A DNA stretch of 64,000 nucleotides from VAZQ01 sp046733355. GTDB lineage: Bacteria; Pseudomonadota; Alphaproteobacteria; Rhizobiales; Xanthobacteraceae. The stretch covers positions 33,985 to 97,984 of the forward strand of contig JBKPOZ010000015.1 in assembly GCA_046733355.1 (NCBI GenBank), read 5' to 3'. The translations under genes and the position numbers were made by a program. Of the stretch, positions 36,719 through 45,612 are shown in pieces (the stretch's first letter is position 1; every line of letters begins with the position of its first letter). The notes beneath the pieces were generated by a model. That model made no database searches and was not told the origin of the DNA. It worked only from the letters and a program-made list of their open reading frames with translations.

Positions 36719-37672
36719 ATGGACATCAAGGTAAGCAGGCAGGCAGTCGCCGAGGCCACCGAGAAGCTCAGGAACTGGGGCCGTTGGGGCAAGGATGATC
36801 AGGTCGGCACGCTCAATCACGTTACGCCCGAGGACATCGTCAGGGCGGCAGGCCTGATCCGCACCGGCAAGGTATTCGCGCTCGGCATTCCGCTCGACCG
36901 CAATGGGCCCCAGACCGGGCTGTTCGGCGGACGCTTCAACGCAATCCATCAAATGCTCGCAACCGGCACCGACGCAATTGCGGGAAGGCAGGACTGGAAC
37001 AAGCTGCGTTATGCCGACGATACGCTCAATGTCTGCGTGCAGGGCGCAACCCACTGGGACGCGCTGGGCCACATCTTTTACGAGGACAAGACCTACAACG
37101 GATATGATGCCAAGCTGATCGACGCGCGGGGCCTGGGCGTGCTCGGCATCGAGCATTCCAAGAGCAAGATGGTCGGCCGCGGCGTGCTGCTCGACATTGC
37201 GCGTTTTCGCAAAGTGGACTGGCTCGACGACGGCGAGGGCATTTCCAACAACGAGCTCGACGAATGCGCCAAACAGCAGAACGTGGAGATCAGGCGCGGC
37301 GATTTCGTCATCATTCGCACCGGCCAGATCGAGCGCTGCCTCAAAGAGAAGAAGTGGGGAGGCTATGCGGGCGGCGATGCGCCGGGCGTGAAGTTCGAGA
37401 ATTGCTATTGGTCCCAGCAGAAGGAGATCGCGGCGATCTGCAGCGACACCTGGGGCGTCGAAGTGCGGCCGAACGAGACCCGCGAGGTCAATCAGCCCTG
37501 GCACTGGGTTGTGATCCCCGCCATGGGCCTGTGCATGGGCGAGATCTTCTATCTCAAGGAGCTCGCCGAGGACTGCGACGCGGATGGCGCGTACGAATTC
37601 TTCTTCTGCGGCCCGCCGCTCATCATTACCGGCGCGACCGGCTCGCCCATCAACCCGCAAGCAATTAAGTAA
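36719..37672 (+). CDS. Cyclase family metal-dependent hydrolase (kynurenine-formamidase fold)
   Basis: The 317-residue protein is of the cyclase/formamidase superfamily. The metal-binding motif appears as QGATHWDALGHIFYEDKTY (variant of HxGTHxDxPxH), with further candidate ligands in DTWGVEVRPNET and QPWHWVVIPAMG. Members hydrolyse amides, lactones or cyclic compounds. It lies 18 bases after the molybdenum hydroxylase large subunit with AGGGAAAGAG before its ATG, so a shared catabolic pathway (hydroxylation then ring or amide hydrolysis) is a reasonable inference. Confidence 0.87.
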   Translation: MDIKVSRQAVAEATEKLRNWGRWGKDDQVGTLNHVTPEDIVRAAGLIRTGKVFALGIPLDRNGPQTGLFGGRFNAIHQMLATGTDAIAGRQDWNKLRYADDTLNVCVQGATHWDALGHIFYEDKTYNGYDAKLIDARGLGVLGIEHSKSKMVGRGVLLDIARFRKVDWLDDGEGISNNELDECAKQQNVEIRRGDFVIIRTGQIERCLKEKKWGGYAGGDAPGVKFENCYWSQQKEIAAICSDTWGVEVRPNETREVNQPWHWVVIPAMGLCMGEIFYLKELAEDCDADGAYEFFFCGPPLIITGATGSPINPQAIK

Positions 37673-37679
37673 TCAAGAG

Positions 37680-37794
37680 CCGTCATTCCGGGGCGCCGCG
37701 TAAGCGCAGCGGAGCGGCGAGCCCGGAACCCATAACCACAGGCCTGGGGTCATGGATTCCGGCTCTCGGCCTTCGGCCTCGGCCGGAATGACGG
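37680..37794. repeat. Palindromic interspersed repeat
   Basis: The ends CCGTCATTCCGG (37680-37691) and CCGGAATGACGG (37783-37794) are perfect inverted repeats. The interior contains further self-complementary runs (GCCGCG..CGGCG; CTCGGCCTTCGGCCTCGG). It separates the cyclase gene from the hisD-like gene and may attenuate transcription between them. Confidence 0.75.
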
Positions 37795-37817
37795 GCAAAG
37801 AGAAAACGGAGTTGCAA

Positions 37818-39125
37818 ATGGCCAAGCATCTCAAGCGCGGAATGGATGCAAGCGTACTCAAGGCCGTCGATGCAAAGGTGCGCGAGACGGTCGAACGCAT
37901 TCTTGCCGAGGTGGAGACAGGAGGCGATGCGGCCGTGCGGCGGCTCTCGGAGCAGTTCGACAAATGGTCGCCGGCAACGTTTCGGCTCAGCGAGAGCGAA
38001 ATTGAGCGCGCGATCGGCCAGGTGCGCAAACGTGATCTCGACGATATCAAGTTCGCGCAGGCCCAAATCCGGAATTTTGCGCAAAAGCAGCTCGCCACCT
38101 TGCACGATCTGGAGGTCGAGACGCTGCCCGGCGTCGTGCTCGGGCACCGCCACATCCCGGTCAATTCGATCGGCTGCTACGTGCCGGGCGGCCGCTACCC
38201 AATGGTCGCTTCCGCACACATGTCGATCGTCACCGCGCGCGTTGCAGGCGTTCGGCGCATCATCGCCTGTGCCCCGCCATTCCGCGGCGGGCCGCATCCG
38301 GCGATCGTCGCGGCGATGAAACTCGGCGGAGCGGATGAGATTTACGTGCTCGGCGGCGTGCAGGCCGTGGCGGCAATGGCGCTCGGCACCCAATCCATCG
38401 GCGTCGTCGACATGATCGTCGGTCCGGGCAATGCCTATGTGGCCGAGGCAAAGCGCCAGCTGTTCGGCCGCGTCGGCATCGATCTTCTGGCAGGCCCCAC
38501 GGAGACGCTGATCATTGCCGACGACAGTGTCGATGGCGAGTTGTGCGCCACCGATCTCCTCGGCCAGGCGGAGCACGGGCCTACGTCGCCGGCGATCCTC
38601 GTCACCGATTCGGAGAAGCTTGCGCGCGACACCATGCGCGAAGTCGAGCGACTACTTGCGATTCTGCCCACGGCCGACGCAGCCGGCAAAGCGTGGGCCG
38701 ATTACGGCGAGGTGATCGTGTGCGCCGATTATCAGGAGATGGTGCGCGAAGCGGACCGCATCGCCTCCGAGCATGTGCAGGTGATGACGCGTGACCCTGA
38801 TTATTTCCTCAACAACATGAAGAACTACGGCTCGCTCTTCCTGGGCGCGCGTACCAATGTCGCCTATGGGGACAAGGTGATCGGCACGAACCACACGCTG
38901 CCGACCAAACGCGCTGCGCGGTATACCGGCGGCTTGTGGGTGGGGAAATTCCTGAAAACATGCACCTACCAGAAGGTGCTCACCGACGAAGCCTCCGCCA
39001 CCATCGGCGAGTATTGCTCCCGGCTGTGCATCCTCGAAGGCTTTCTTGCCCATGCCGAGCAGGCGAACGTCCGCGTGCGCCGCTATGGCGGGCGCAATAT
39101 CGGCTATGCGCAGGCGGCGGAGTGA
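37818..39125 (+). CDS. Histidinol-dehydrogenase family protein, sulfopropanediol dehydrogenase (HpsN)-like
   Basis: The 435-residue NAD- and zinc-dependent dehydrogenase paralogous to HisD oxidises an alcohol to an acid in two steps. Conserved stretches are YVPGGRYPMVASAHMS, GPGNAYVAEAKRQLFG, DLLAGPTETLIIADD, DLLGQAEHGPTSPA and NHTLPTKRAARYTGG. The last, and LPGVVLGHRHIPVN, match what I remember of HpsN-type paralogues rather than biosynthetic HisD. No other his genes are nearby. ATG 37818 follows CGGAG. The adjacent SDR starts two bases after its stop, so the pair probably acts on one substrate. Confidence 0.85.
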   Translation: MAKHLKRGMDASVLKAVDAKVRETVERILAEVETGGDAAVRRLSEQFDKWSPATFRLSESEIERAIGQVRKRDLDDIKFAQAQIRNFAQKQLATLHDLEVETLPGVVLGHRHIPVNSIGCYVPGGRYPMVASAHMSIVTARVAGVRRIIACAPPFRGGPHPAIVAAMKLGGADEIYVLGGVQAVAAMALGTQSIGVVDMIVGPGNAYVAEAKRQLFGRVGIDLLAGPTETLIIADDSVDGELCATDLLGQAEHGPTSPAILVTDSEKLARDTMREVERLLAILPTADAAGKAWADYGEVIVCADYQEMVREADRIASEHVQVMTRDPDYFLNNMKNYGSLFLGARTNVAYGDKVIGTNHTLPTKRAARYTGGLWVGKFLKTCTYQKVLTDEASATIGEYCSRLCILEGFLAHAEQANVRVRRYGGRNIGYAQAAE

Positions 39126-39127
39126 TA

Positions 39128-39892
39128 GTGGAGCTGACGAAAGCTCCTTCCTTTCGGCTGGACGGCAAGCGCGCGCTCGTCACCGGCGCCGGCCGCGGCA
39201 TCGGTCTTGCCGCAGCGTCCGCTTTGGCGGAGGCGGGGGCGCGTGTGACGCTTGCCGCCCGAACTGCTTCCGAGGTCGAAGCGGCGGCACGGGCGATGCG
39301 TGAACGCGGCGATGCGGCACAGGCGCTTCCTTTGGACGTCACCGATCTCGCGGCGGTGCGCGGCGCAATCGCAGCGGCAGAGCCTTTCGATATCCTCGTC
39401 AACAATGCCGGCATCAACCGGCCGGCCCATTTGATGGATGTTACGGTTGAGCATTTCGACGCCATCTTTTCCCTCAATGTGCGCGCCGCCTATTTCATGG
39501 CGCAGGCCGTCGCGCGGCGATTGATCGAAGCCGGCCGCCCCGGTTCGATCATCAATATTTCCTCGCAGATGGGTCATGTGGGCGCAGCGCGCCGCACGGT
39601 CTATTGCGCCAGCAAGCACGCGGTCGAGGGCTTCACCAAGGCCATGGCGATCGAGCTCGCGCCCGGCAATATCCGGGTGAACAGCCTCGGCCCGACCTTC
39701 CTGGAAACCCCGATGACAAAACCATTCTTTCAGAACCAGGCGTTCCGCGAAGAAGTGCTGGGGAAAATCAAGCTGGGCCGGCTCGGTCAGCTGGAAGAGG
39801 TGACCGGCGCGATCGTCTTTCTCGCCTCGGATGCCTCCTCGCTCATGACCGGATCGGCCCTCGTCCTCGACGGCGGGTGGACGGCGGAGTGA
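39128..39892 (+). CDS. Short-chain dehydrogenase/reductase
   Basis: The 254-residue SDR has the full classical motif set: VTGAGRGIGLAAA, ILVNNAGINRP, the catalytic Ser in NISSQMG, and YxxxK in YCASKHAVEG, ending with the GSALVLDGGW tail. GTG 39128 is chosen because GGCGGAG precedes it; another GTG lies two codons earlier. It is coupled to the HisD/HpsN-like gene, which suggests it produces or consumes that enzyme's intermediate. NAD versus NADP preference is not clear. Confidence 0.9.
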   Translation: MELTKAPSFRLDGKRALVTGAGRGIGLAAASALAEAGARVTLAARTASEVEAAARAMRERGDAAQALPLDVTDLAAVRGAIAAAEPFDILVNNAGINRPAHLMDVTVEHFDAIFSLNVRAAYFMAQAVARRLIEAGRPGSIINISSQMGHVGAARRTVYCASKHAVEGFTKAMAIELAPGNIRVNSLGPTFLETPMTKPFFQNQAFREEVLGKIKLGRLGQLEEVTGAIVFLASDASSLMTGSALVLDGGWTAE

Positions 39893-39966
39893 AACAGGGC
39901 CGGCAATGGAACGGCCGCGCGATCTGCACGTTATTGCTGCTGGCAGACTTTCAGATCGACCGGGCC

Positions 39967-40479
39967 ATGTCCAAAAACGGCAGCAAGAACGGGAGCAAGA
40001 ACGGCGGCGAATGCAATCCGATGGAGTCTCAATCCGAGACCGCAGCCGCGCGGCCCGTCAATAAGGTGTTCGGCGACATCGCACGGGTGATTTCGCGGGA
40101 GGTGGGACGCGCCTGGGTCTTCGTCGTTGCGGTTCTCTCGATCATCACCTGGGCCTTTACGGGACCCTTGTTCGGTTTCTCCGATACCTGGCAGCTCGTC
40201 ATCAACACCGGCACCACAATCGTGACCTTTCTGATGGTATTCCTCATTCAGAACGCCCAGAACCGGGACGCGGCCGCCATTCAGGCGAAGCTCGACGAGA
40301 TGATCCGCACCAGCAAAGCGCGCAACTCCTTCGTTGGTCTGGAGCATCTTACCCAGGAAGAGCTGGAAGCAATCAGCGAACAATGCGAGCTGCGCGCCAA
40401 GGGTGAAGCCCATGAGGCCGGCCGCTCTGCGCCGCGGCGCAAGCCCAGGCTGCAGGCGGTAGAGATCAACGGCAAGTAA
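39967..40479 (+). CDS. Small membrane protein, low-affinity iron permease-like family
   Basis: The protein has two helices (WVFVVAVLSIITWAFTGPL and LVINTGTTIVTFLMVFLI). The segment around DTWQLVINTGTTIVTFLMV followed by IQNAQNRDAAAIQAKLDE is the signature of the short bacterial proteins assigned to the Fet4-like low-affinity iron permease family. Transport function for this short form is not established. Two starts are possible: ATG 39967, which adds an NGSKNGSKNGG low-complexity leader, or ATG 40021. A terminator at 40640 is the next recognisable signal. Confidence 0.75.
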   Translation: MSKNGSKNGSKNGGECNPMESQSETAAARPVNKVFGDIARVISREVGRAWVFVVAVLSIITWAFTGPLFGFSDTWQLVINTGTTIVTFLMVFLIQNAQNRDAAAIQAKLDEMIRTSKARNSFVGLEHLTQEELEAISEQCELRAKGEAHEAGRSAPRRKPRLQAVEINGK

Positions 40480-40519
40480 AGCATCTGCGCCTGGCACTGG
40501 ACGGGACCTGAAACCCCTC

Positions 40520-40662
40520 TGATACGCTCCTCCCGCTGCCTAAATATTGCGCATGGGTGCGCTTCTGCCTATTCTATGGACTTGCTCGCGTACAGAAAGT
40601 GTGTATAGAAGGAGCAGCATCCAAAACTGTGGGTTGAGGCGGCGGCTTGGGCCGCCGTTTTT
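40520..40662 (+). ncRNA. Candidate small RNA ending in a terminator
   Basis: Between the membrane-protein gene and 40662 there is no convincing protein frame. The stretch contains CTCCTCCC (40527-40534, anti-Shine-Dalgarno-like), an imperfect hairpin around TTCTAT/ATAGAA, and a terminator at its 3' end. It could equally be an extended 3' untranslated region of the upstream gene. No promoter is defined. Confidence 0.25.
40640..40662 (+). terminator. Rho-independent terminator
   Basis: A perfect 7-bp stem CGGCGGC / GCCGCCG (40640-40646 and 40651-40657) with TTGG loop is followed directly by TTTTTC. Confidence 0.85.
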
Positions 40663-41000
40663 CATTTCAGCCCTCAATCCCGCTGGAAATTCCGCAGTCG
40701 AATGCGCGCCGATTTCTGCAGTCAAATCAACTACCTCGCTTGATAATGCTTGATATTCCGGGCCGCGTCTGCAGTTTTCGCCCGGTTTATCAAAGGGATC
40801 GCTGTCGCCTGCTTGTTTTTTCGTTGTTATTTACAAGCGGGAGTGTGGAGTGAACCCCTGAAGTGCACCCCTACTTTGAGACACGAGTGGCAGGGGGGAA
40901 AATTGCAAAAACGAACCGAACCCACGGAGTGCAGTCCATGGACCGTTATTAAGAAAGGCGCGCCGTCGATCACCGTGTTGCAAGCACTTCTTGATCGCAC
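40663..41000. other. Non-coding stretch of about 340 bases
   Basis: Only short frames without ribosome sites occur here. The base composition is lower in GC than the neighbours. I see no repeat, RNA gene or regulatory site that I can name. Confidence 0.5.
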
Positions 41001-42554
41001 TCACGAGGGCAGCTGGTAAAGCTCGCCGAATTTCCTTCGCAAATAGGCCATGTATGGCCCGATGCTGATCGGCTCGCCGGTGGCGCGCTGCACCGTCTCA
41101 GCCGGCGTGAATTTGCGCCCCAGCCGATAGAGATTGTCGCGCAGCCAGGCATGCAGGTTGCCAAACTCGCCTGCGTGAAGCTGTTGCGGAATCTCCGGAT
41201 GCGCGCGCAGCGCCGCCGCATAGAATTGCGCGCTGAGCACATTGCCGATGGTGTAGCTCGGAAACGCGGCTCCCACGCCCGAGCCATACCAATGCACGTC
41301 CTGCAGACAGCCGTCGCGATCGTCCGGCGGAACGATGCCGAGATCCGACCGATACCGCGCGCGCCATGCCTCGGGCACATCCCTGGCCGCGAGCTTTCCT
41401 TCAAGCAGCTCCGTCTCCAGATCGAAACGAATGATGATGTGGAGATTATAGGTGAGCTCGTCCGCTTCCGTGCGGATCAGGCTGCGCTCGACCTTGTTGA
41501 TGGCGCGGTAAAAGGTTTCGATTGACACCTTCCCCAGTTGGTCGGGGAAGACGCGCTGGAGCACCGGAAAATAATGCTGCCACAGGTCGCGCCCGCGACC
41601 GACCACGTTCTCCCAAAGCCGCGATTGGCTTTCGTGCACGCCCATGGAAGCACCCTGCCCGAGCGGAGTGCCGAAAAGCGCGGGTGCCACACCCTGCTCG
41701 TACATCGCATGGCCCGCCTCGTGCAGCGTCGAGAACAGCGAATAGGTCAGCTCGCTCGCGCGGATCCGCGTGGTGATGCGAACGTCGTCGCCCGAAAATT
41801 TGGTGCAGAACGGATGCGGCGAGCGGTCGAGCCTGCCGCGGTCGATATCGTACCCGAATGCGCGCGCAATGGAGAGCCCGAACGCAACCTGCGCGTCGGG
41901 TGCAAAATTCCCGCGCAGGCAGCTGGTGTCGGGAACCGGCTGCTCGCAGACCGCACGCACCAGCGGAACCAGCTCGCTGCGCAATGACGTCAGCAGCGCG
42001 CGCACGGACGCACAGGTCATGCCTTCGTCCATGTCGTCGATCAGCGGATCGGAGATATGCGCATAGGGCGCGAAATAGCCCGCATATTCGCGGCTGAGAT
42101 CGACCATCTCCTCGAGGTAAGGACACATGGCCGCGAAATCGTCCGCCGGACGCGCTCTGGTCCATGCGTCATACGAGGCGGCACCGATGGCATTGGCACG
42201 CTCGACGTGGCGCGCGGGCACTTTCTCTGCTTTCGCGAAGTCGCGCCGCACCACCGCGATCAGCCGCGCATCGTCGCTCTCGGGCGGCAGGCTCTCGCCA
42301 TAAGGCGCCAGCGCGTCGAGCAGCCGGCCGAGCGCAGCGCTCGCCATGCGCTCATGCGCAAGGCGGCTTACGAGCGCGTATTGCCGCGCGCGCGCCGCTG
42401 CCCCGGCTGTCGGCATATAGGTTGCCTGATCCCAGTTGAGCACGGCAGCAGCGCCGTAAACATCGCTGATCTCCTGCAATCGCTCGCGCAGCTCCTTCAA
42501 CATGTGCTGCGGAGACCTTTTTGTTTTTTTTCTCTGCGGTGCTGCCCGCTGCAT
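41001..42554 (-). CDS. Thermostable carboxypeptidase Taq-type (M32) metallocarboxypeptidase
   Basis: This zinc carboxypeptidase removes C-terminal residues from peptides. The active site HExxH is intact in TLHEAGHAMYEQG, and the family signatures DRSPHPFCTKF, ITTRI and GVHESQSRLWEN are present, with the third ligand Glu in HESQSR. The length of about 500 residues is normal for M32. The start is uncertain: ATG 42554 lies 10 bases after the upstream gene's stop with AAGAG nearby, while ATG 42503 would remove a basic leader. It is probably co-transcribed with the PhzF-like gene. Confidence 0.9.
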   Translation of the reverse strand: MQRAAPQRKKTKRSPQHMLKELRERLQEISDVYGAAAVLNWDQATYMPTAGAAARARQYALVSRLAHERMASAALGRLLDALAPYGESLPPESDDARLIAVVRRDFAKAEKVPARHVERANAIGAASYDAWTRARPADDFAAMCPYLEEMVDLSREYAGYFAPYAHISDPLIDDMDEGMTCASVRALLTSLRSELVPLVRAVCEQPVPDTSCLRGNFAPDAQVAFGLSIARAFGYDIDRGRLDRSPHPFCTKFSGDDVRITTRIRASELTYSLFSTLHEAGHAMYEQGVAPALFGTPLGQGASMGVHESQSRLWENVVGRGRDLWQHYFPVLQRVFPDQLGKVSIETFYRAINKVERSLIRTEADELTYNLHIIIRFDLETELLEGKLAARDVPEAWRARYRSDLGIVPPDDRDGCLQDVHWYGSGVGAAFPSYTIGNVLSAQFYAAALRAHPEIPQQLHAGEFGNLHAWLRDNLYRLGRKFTPAETVQRATGEPISIGPYMAYLRRKFGELYQLPS

Positions 42555-42564
42555 GAGAGCACTC

Positions 42565-43470
42565 TTACTCCGTTTCAAGCGTGCCGCGCATCACCGCCAC
42601 GCATTTGCCGCCAATGCACATCGCCGTCACCTCGCCGCCGCGCTTCTCGGCCGTGGCACAAAGCAGGCTCGGGCGGCCCATCTCTATGCCTTGTGCAATG
42701 ATCAGCTGCAGTTTCAGATCGCGTTCCGCGCGCAGGCTCGCAATGAGGCCGGCAAGCGCGGCGTTGGCGCTGCCCGTCGCTGGATCTTCCATAATTCCGA
42801 GATGCGGCGCGAACATGCGCACGTGTACGTCGACCTCACCTTCCTTGTTGGGGACGTAAAGCAGCATGCCGCTCGCCACATCCGGGTTTATGTCTTTGGA
42901 GAAGATTTCGCCGCGCGGTTTCGCTACGGCGAGCGCCGCGCGAGTCCTGAGCTGCGCGAACAGGAAAGGCAGTCCGCAGGAGGCGACGCAGGGCGAATGC
43001 TGATCCGTCGCGATGTCGCCCAGATCTAGCGAGCAGGCGCTCGCCACAACCTGGGGCGCGAGCTCGGCTCCCCGCGTGAGTCCCGACGGCGCGGCAACGC
43101 GCGCTCCGCGCACCGCATCCTTGTCCTTGATCAGATCGACGCGCACGATGCCCGCTTTTTCCTCAAAGGTCATGGGATCGCCGACGGGTTTGCCAAAGAC
43201 TTTTCCCAGCTGCGCCAGCGCAAATGCGGTGCCGACATTCGGATGTCCCGCAAAGGGCAACTCGGCGCGCGGCGTGAAAGTTCTCACCTCCGCCGTATGG
43301 CGAGCATCCTTGGGCGGCAGCACGAACGTGGTTTCCGCCAGGTTGAACTCGGCGGCAATGCTCTGCATCTCCTCTGTGCTCAGGCTTTCGGCATCGAGCA
43401 CGACCGCGAGCGGATTGCCGCCAAAGCGGCGGTCGGTGAACACATCGACGGTGACGAAACGGCGCTCCAT
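42565..43470 (-). CDS. PhzF family isomerase-like protein
   Basis: The 301-residue protein has the two-domain diaminopimelate-epimerase-like fold of the PhzF family. The catalytic Glu is in FNLAETTFV (near residue 45), with PFAGHPNVGTAFAL and EDPATGSANAALAG also matching. These proteins are widespread and mostly of unknown substrate; there are no phenazine genes nearby. ATG 43470 follows AAAGGG. It leads the M32 peptidase gene in the same direction. Confidence 0.88.
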   Translation of the reverse strand: MERRFVTVDVFTDRRFGGNPLAVVLDAESLSTEEMQSIAAEFNLAETTFVLPPKDARHTAEVRTFTPRAELPFAGHPNVGTAFALAQLGKVFGKPVGDPMTFEEKAGIVRVDLIKDKDAVRGARVAAPSGLTRGAELAPQVVASACSLDLGDIATDQHSPCVASCGLPFLFAQLRTRAALAVAKPRGEIFSKDINPDVASGMLLYVPNKEGEVDVHVRMFAPHLGIMEDPATGSANAALAGLIASLRAERDLKLQLIIAQGIEMGRPSLLCATAEKRGGEVTAMCIGGKCVAVMRGTLETE

Positions 43471-43493
43471 CGCAACCCTTTCAGGCATTGCGC

Positions 43494-43600
43494 ATTAGAG
43501 CGGGATGGCTTTTCTTCCGAATCGCCATCCCGCTCTAATTCTTTGGTGGAGCATGATCTTGTCCGAAAACCGGTTCCCACTTTTCGGGATCATGCTCTAG
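43494..43600. repeat. Two-hairpin interspersed repeat (GAGCATGATC family), copy 1
   Basis: The first hairpin has perfect 16-base arms (43494-43509 and 43524-43539, ATTAGAGCGGGATGGC). The second has GAGCATGATC (43549-43558) pairing with GATCATGCTC (43588-43597) plus inner TCCGAAAA/TTTTCGGGA pairing. A second copy lies at 47911-48007. It separates divergent genes. Confidence 0.85.
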
Positions 43601-43636
43601 CATGTGCGGAACCTGAGCCAAGCCGGCGGGAAAAGC

Positions 43637-45349
43637 ATGATCAACGATCTCTGGTACAAAAACGCAATCATCTATTGCCTTTCCGTCGGCACCTATATGG
43701 ATGCGAACGGCGACGGCATCGGCGACTTCCAGGGCCTGATGCGCCGGCTTGATTACCTGCATGGCCTGGGCGTCACCGCGATCTGGCTGATGCCGTTTCA
43801 AACCTCCCCTTTCCGCGACGACGGATATGACATTTGCGATTACTACTCCGTCGATCCACGCTACGGCACGATGGGCGACTTTGTCGAGTTCACGCATGGC
43901 GCCAAGCAGCGCGGCATGCGCGTGCTGATTGATCTCGTAGTCAATCACACGTCGAATGAGCATCCCTGGTTCGAGGAGGCGCGCAAAAATCCCGCTTCGC
44001 AGTATCGCAATTGGTATGTCTGGTCGAAGAAAAAGCCGCCCCGCACGAACGAGGGCATGGTGTTTCCCGGCGTTCAGAAATCGACCTGGACTTACGACGA
44101 CGTCGCCAAGGCCTGGTACTTTCACCGCTTCTACGATTTTCAGCCCGATCTGAACACCAGCAATCCCGAGGTGCACGCGGAAATCCTGAAAATCATGGGT
44201 TTCTGGATCGAGCTCGGGGTCTCCGGTTTTCGCATGGATGCGGTGCCGTTCATCATCGCCAGCAAAGGCAAACGCGTGCGCAAGCCGAAGGAGCAGTACG
44301 ACATGCTCCGCCGCTTTCGCGAGTTTCTGCAATGGCGCCAGGGCGACTGCATTATTCTCGCCGAGGCAAACGTATTGCCGGCGACCGACATGCAGTATTT
44401 CGGCGAGGCAGGCGATCGCATGCACATGATGTTCAATTTTCAGGTCAACCAGCACCTGTTCTATGCGCTTGCAACCGCGGACACGCGACCGCTCGCCAAG
44501 TCCATGGAAGCCACAAAAATGCGACCGGCGACGGCGCAGTGGGGACAGTTCTTGCGCAACCACGACGAGCTCGATCTCGGACGCCTAACCGAGCGGCAGC
44601 GCCAAGCAGTGTTCGACGCATTTGGCGCCGATCGCGACATGCAGCTCTACGAGCGGGGCATTCGCCGCCGACTCGCGCCAATGCTCAGGGGCGATCAGCG
44701 CCGCCTCGAGCTCGCCTACAGCCTGTTGTTCACACTGCCCGGCACGCCCGTGATCCGCTACGGCGACGAGATCGGCATGGGAGATGATCTCTCGCTTGCC
44801 GAACGCAACTGCGCGCGCACGCCGATGCAATGGTCAAATGAGCCGCTCGGCGGGTTCACCAAGAGCGACAAGCCCATTCTTCCGGTGATCGGCGGCGGGC
44901 CGTATGGGTATGAGCACATCAACGCGGCGATTCAGCGCCGGCATCCGGAGTCACTCCTGAACTGGACGGAGCGCATCATCCGCATGCGCAAGGAGGTGCC
45001 CGAGATCGGCTGGGGTGACTTCACCGTCATTCGCAGCAAGGATCCCGCGATCCTGATCATGCGCTACGACTGGCGCAACAACTCGGTGTTATTTGTGCAC
45101 AATCTTGCGGCCAATCCCAAGGAGATCGTGTTCTCGGTGGGATTGAAGGGGGAGAATGCCGCGAGCGGCCAGCTCCTGGTCAATCTTCTTTCCGAAGATC
45201 ACAGCCAGAGCGACCGGCATGGCAAACACCGTCTGGTGATCGAGGGCTACGGCTACCGCTGGTATCGCGTGGGCGGCCTGGATTATCTCCTCCGCCGCAG
45301 CGAAATCGAAACCTCGGAACGCGAGCGCGCAGCAAGCCGCCATACCTAG
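43637..45349 (+). CDS. GH13 alpha-amylase family enzyme, trehalose synthase-like
   Basis: The 570-residue glycoside hydrolase has a TIM barrel with the family-conserved regions: DLVVNHTS (region I), the nucleophile Asp in GFRMDAVPF, the acid Glu in ILAEANVLP, and FLRNHDELDL. The N-terminus WYKNAIIYCLSVGTYMD and the DANGDGIGDFQG loop are those of maltose alpha-D-glucosyltransferase (trehalose synthase) and oligo-1,6-glucosidase relatives. ATG 43637 follows GGCGGGAAAAGC; an in-frame start at 43604 lies at the edge of a repeat. No glycogen or trehalose genes adjoin it. Confidence 0.88.
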   Translation: MINDLWYKNAIIYCLSVGTYMDANGDGIGDFQGLMRRLDYLHGLGVTAIWLMPFQTSPFRDDGYDICDYYSVDPRYGTMGDFVEFTHGAKQRGMRVLIDLVVNHTSNEHPWFEEARKNPASQYRNWYVWSKKKPPRTNEGMVFPGVQKSTWTYDDVAKAWYFHRFYDFQPDLNTSNPEVHAEILKIMGFWIELGVSGFRMDAVPFIIASKGKRVRKPKEQYDMLRRFREFLQWRQGDCIILAEANVLPATDMQYFGEAGDRMHMMFNFQVNQHLFYALATADTRPLAKSMEATKMRPATAQWGQFLRNHDELDLGRLTERQRQAVFDAFGADRDMQLYERGIRRRLAPMLRGDQRRLELAYSLLFTLPGTPVIRYGDEIGMGDDLSLAERNCARTPMQWSNEPLGGFTKSDKPILPVIGGGPYGYEHINAAIQRRHPESLLNWTERIIRMRKEVPEIGWGDFTVIRSKDPAILIMRYDWRNNSVLFVHNLAANPKEIVFSVGLKGENAASGQLLVNLLSEDHSQSDRHGKHRLVIEGYGYRWYRVGGLDYLLRRSEIETSERERAASRHT

Positions 45350-45430
45350 CCGCGAAATGGGCTACCGCACCTGGCGAGACGGTGAGGCAGACGAGGTGCG
45401 ACACGCACGACGATAACCGTTCGAACGCTT

Positions 45431-45572
45431 GTAGGGGCGGGTTTTAAACCCGCCCTTTCTCCACGTTTAAGAGAATGATGCTCGGTCGCCGGCGCGTCGG
45501 CGCAATGATCCGGACAATATCTCGCGATTCAACATTGCCGAAACAGGGCGGGTTTAAAACCCGCCCCTGCAA
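45431..45572. repeat. MITE-like element with 27-base inverted ends
   Basis: The left end 45431-45457 (starting TGTAGGGGCGGGTTTTAAAC) and right end 45546-45572 are inverted repeats with one mismatch in 27. Each end is itself nearly palindromic (GGGCGGGTTT/AAACCCGCCC). The 88-base interior has no coding frame of note. Confidence 0.75.
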
Positions 45573-45612
45573 AGCATTCATCACCACCGAGCTGAGGAGA
45601 GAACGAGGCGCA

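Noticed and set aside
40547..40853. Short plus-strand frames after the small membrane protein
   Set aside because: They overlap in different phases, cross a strong terminator and lack ribosome sites.
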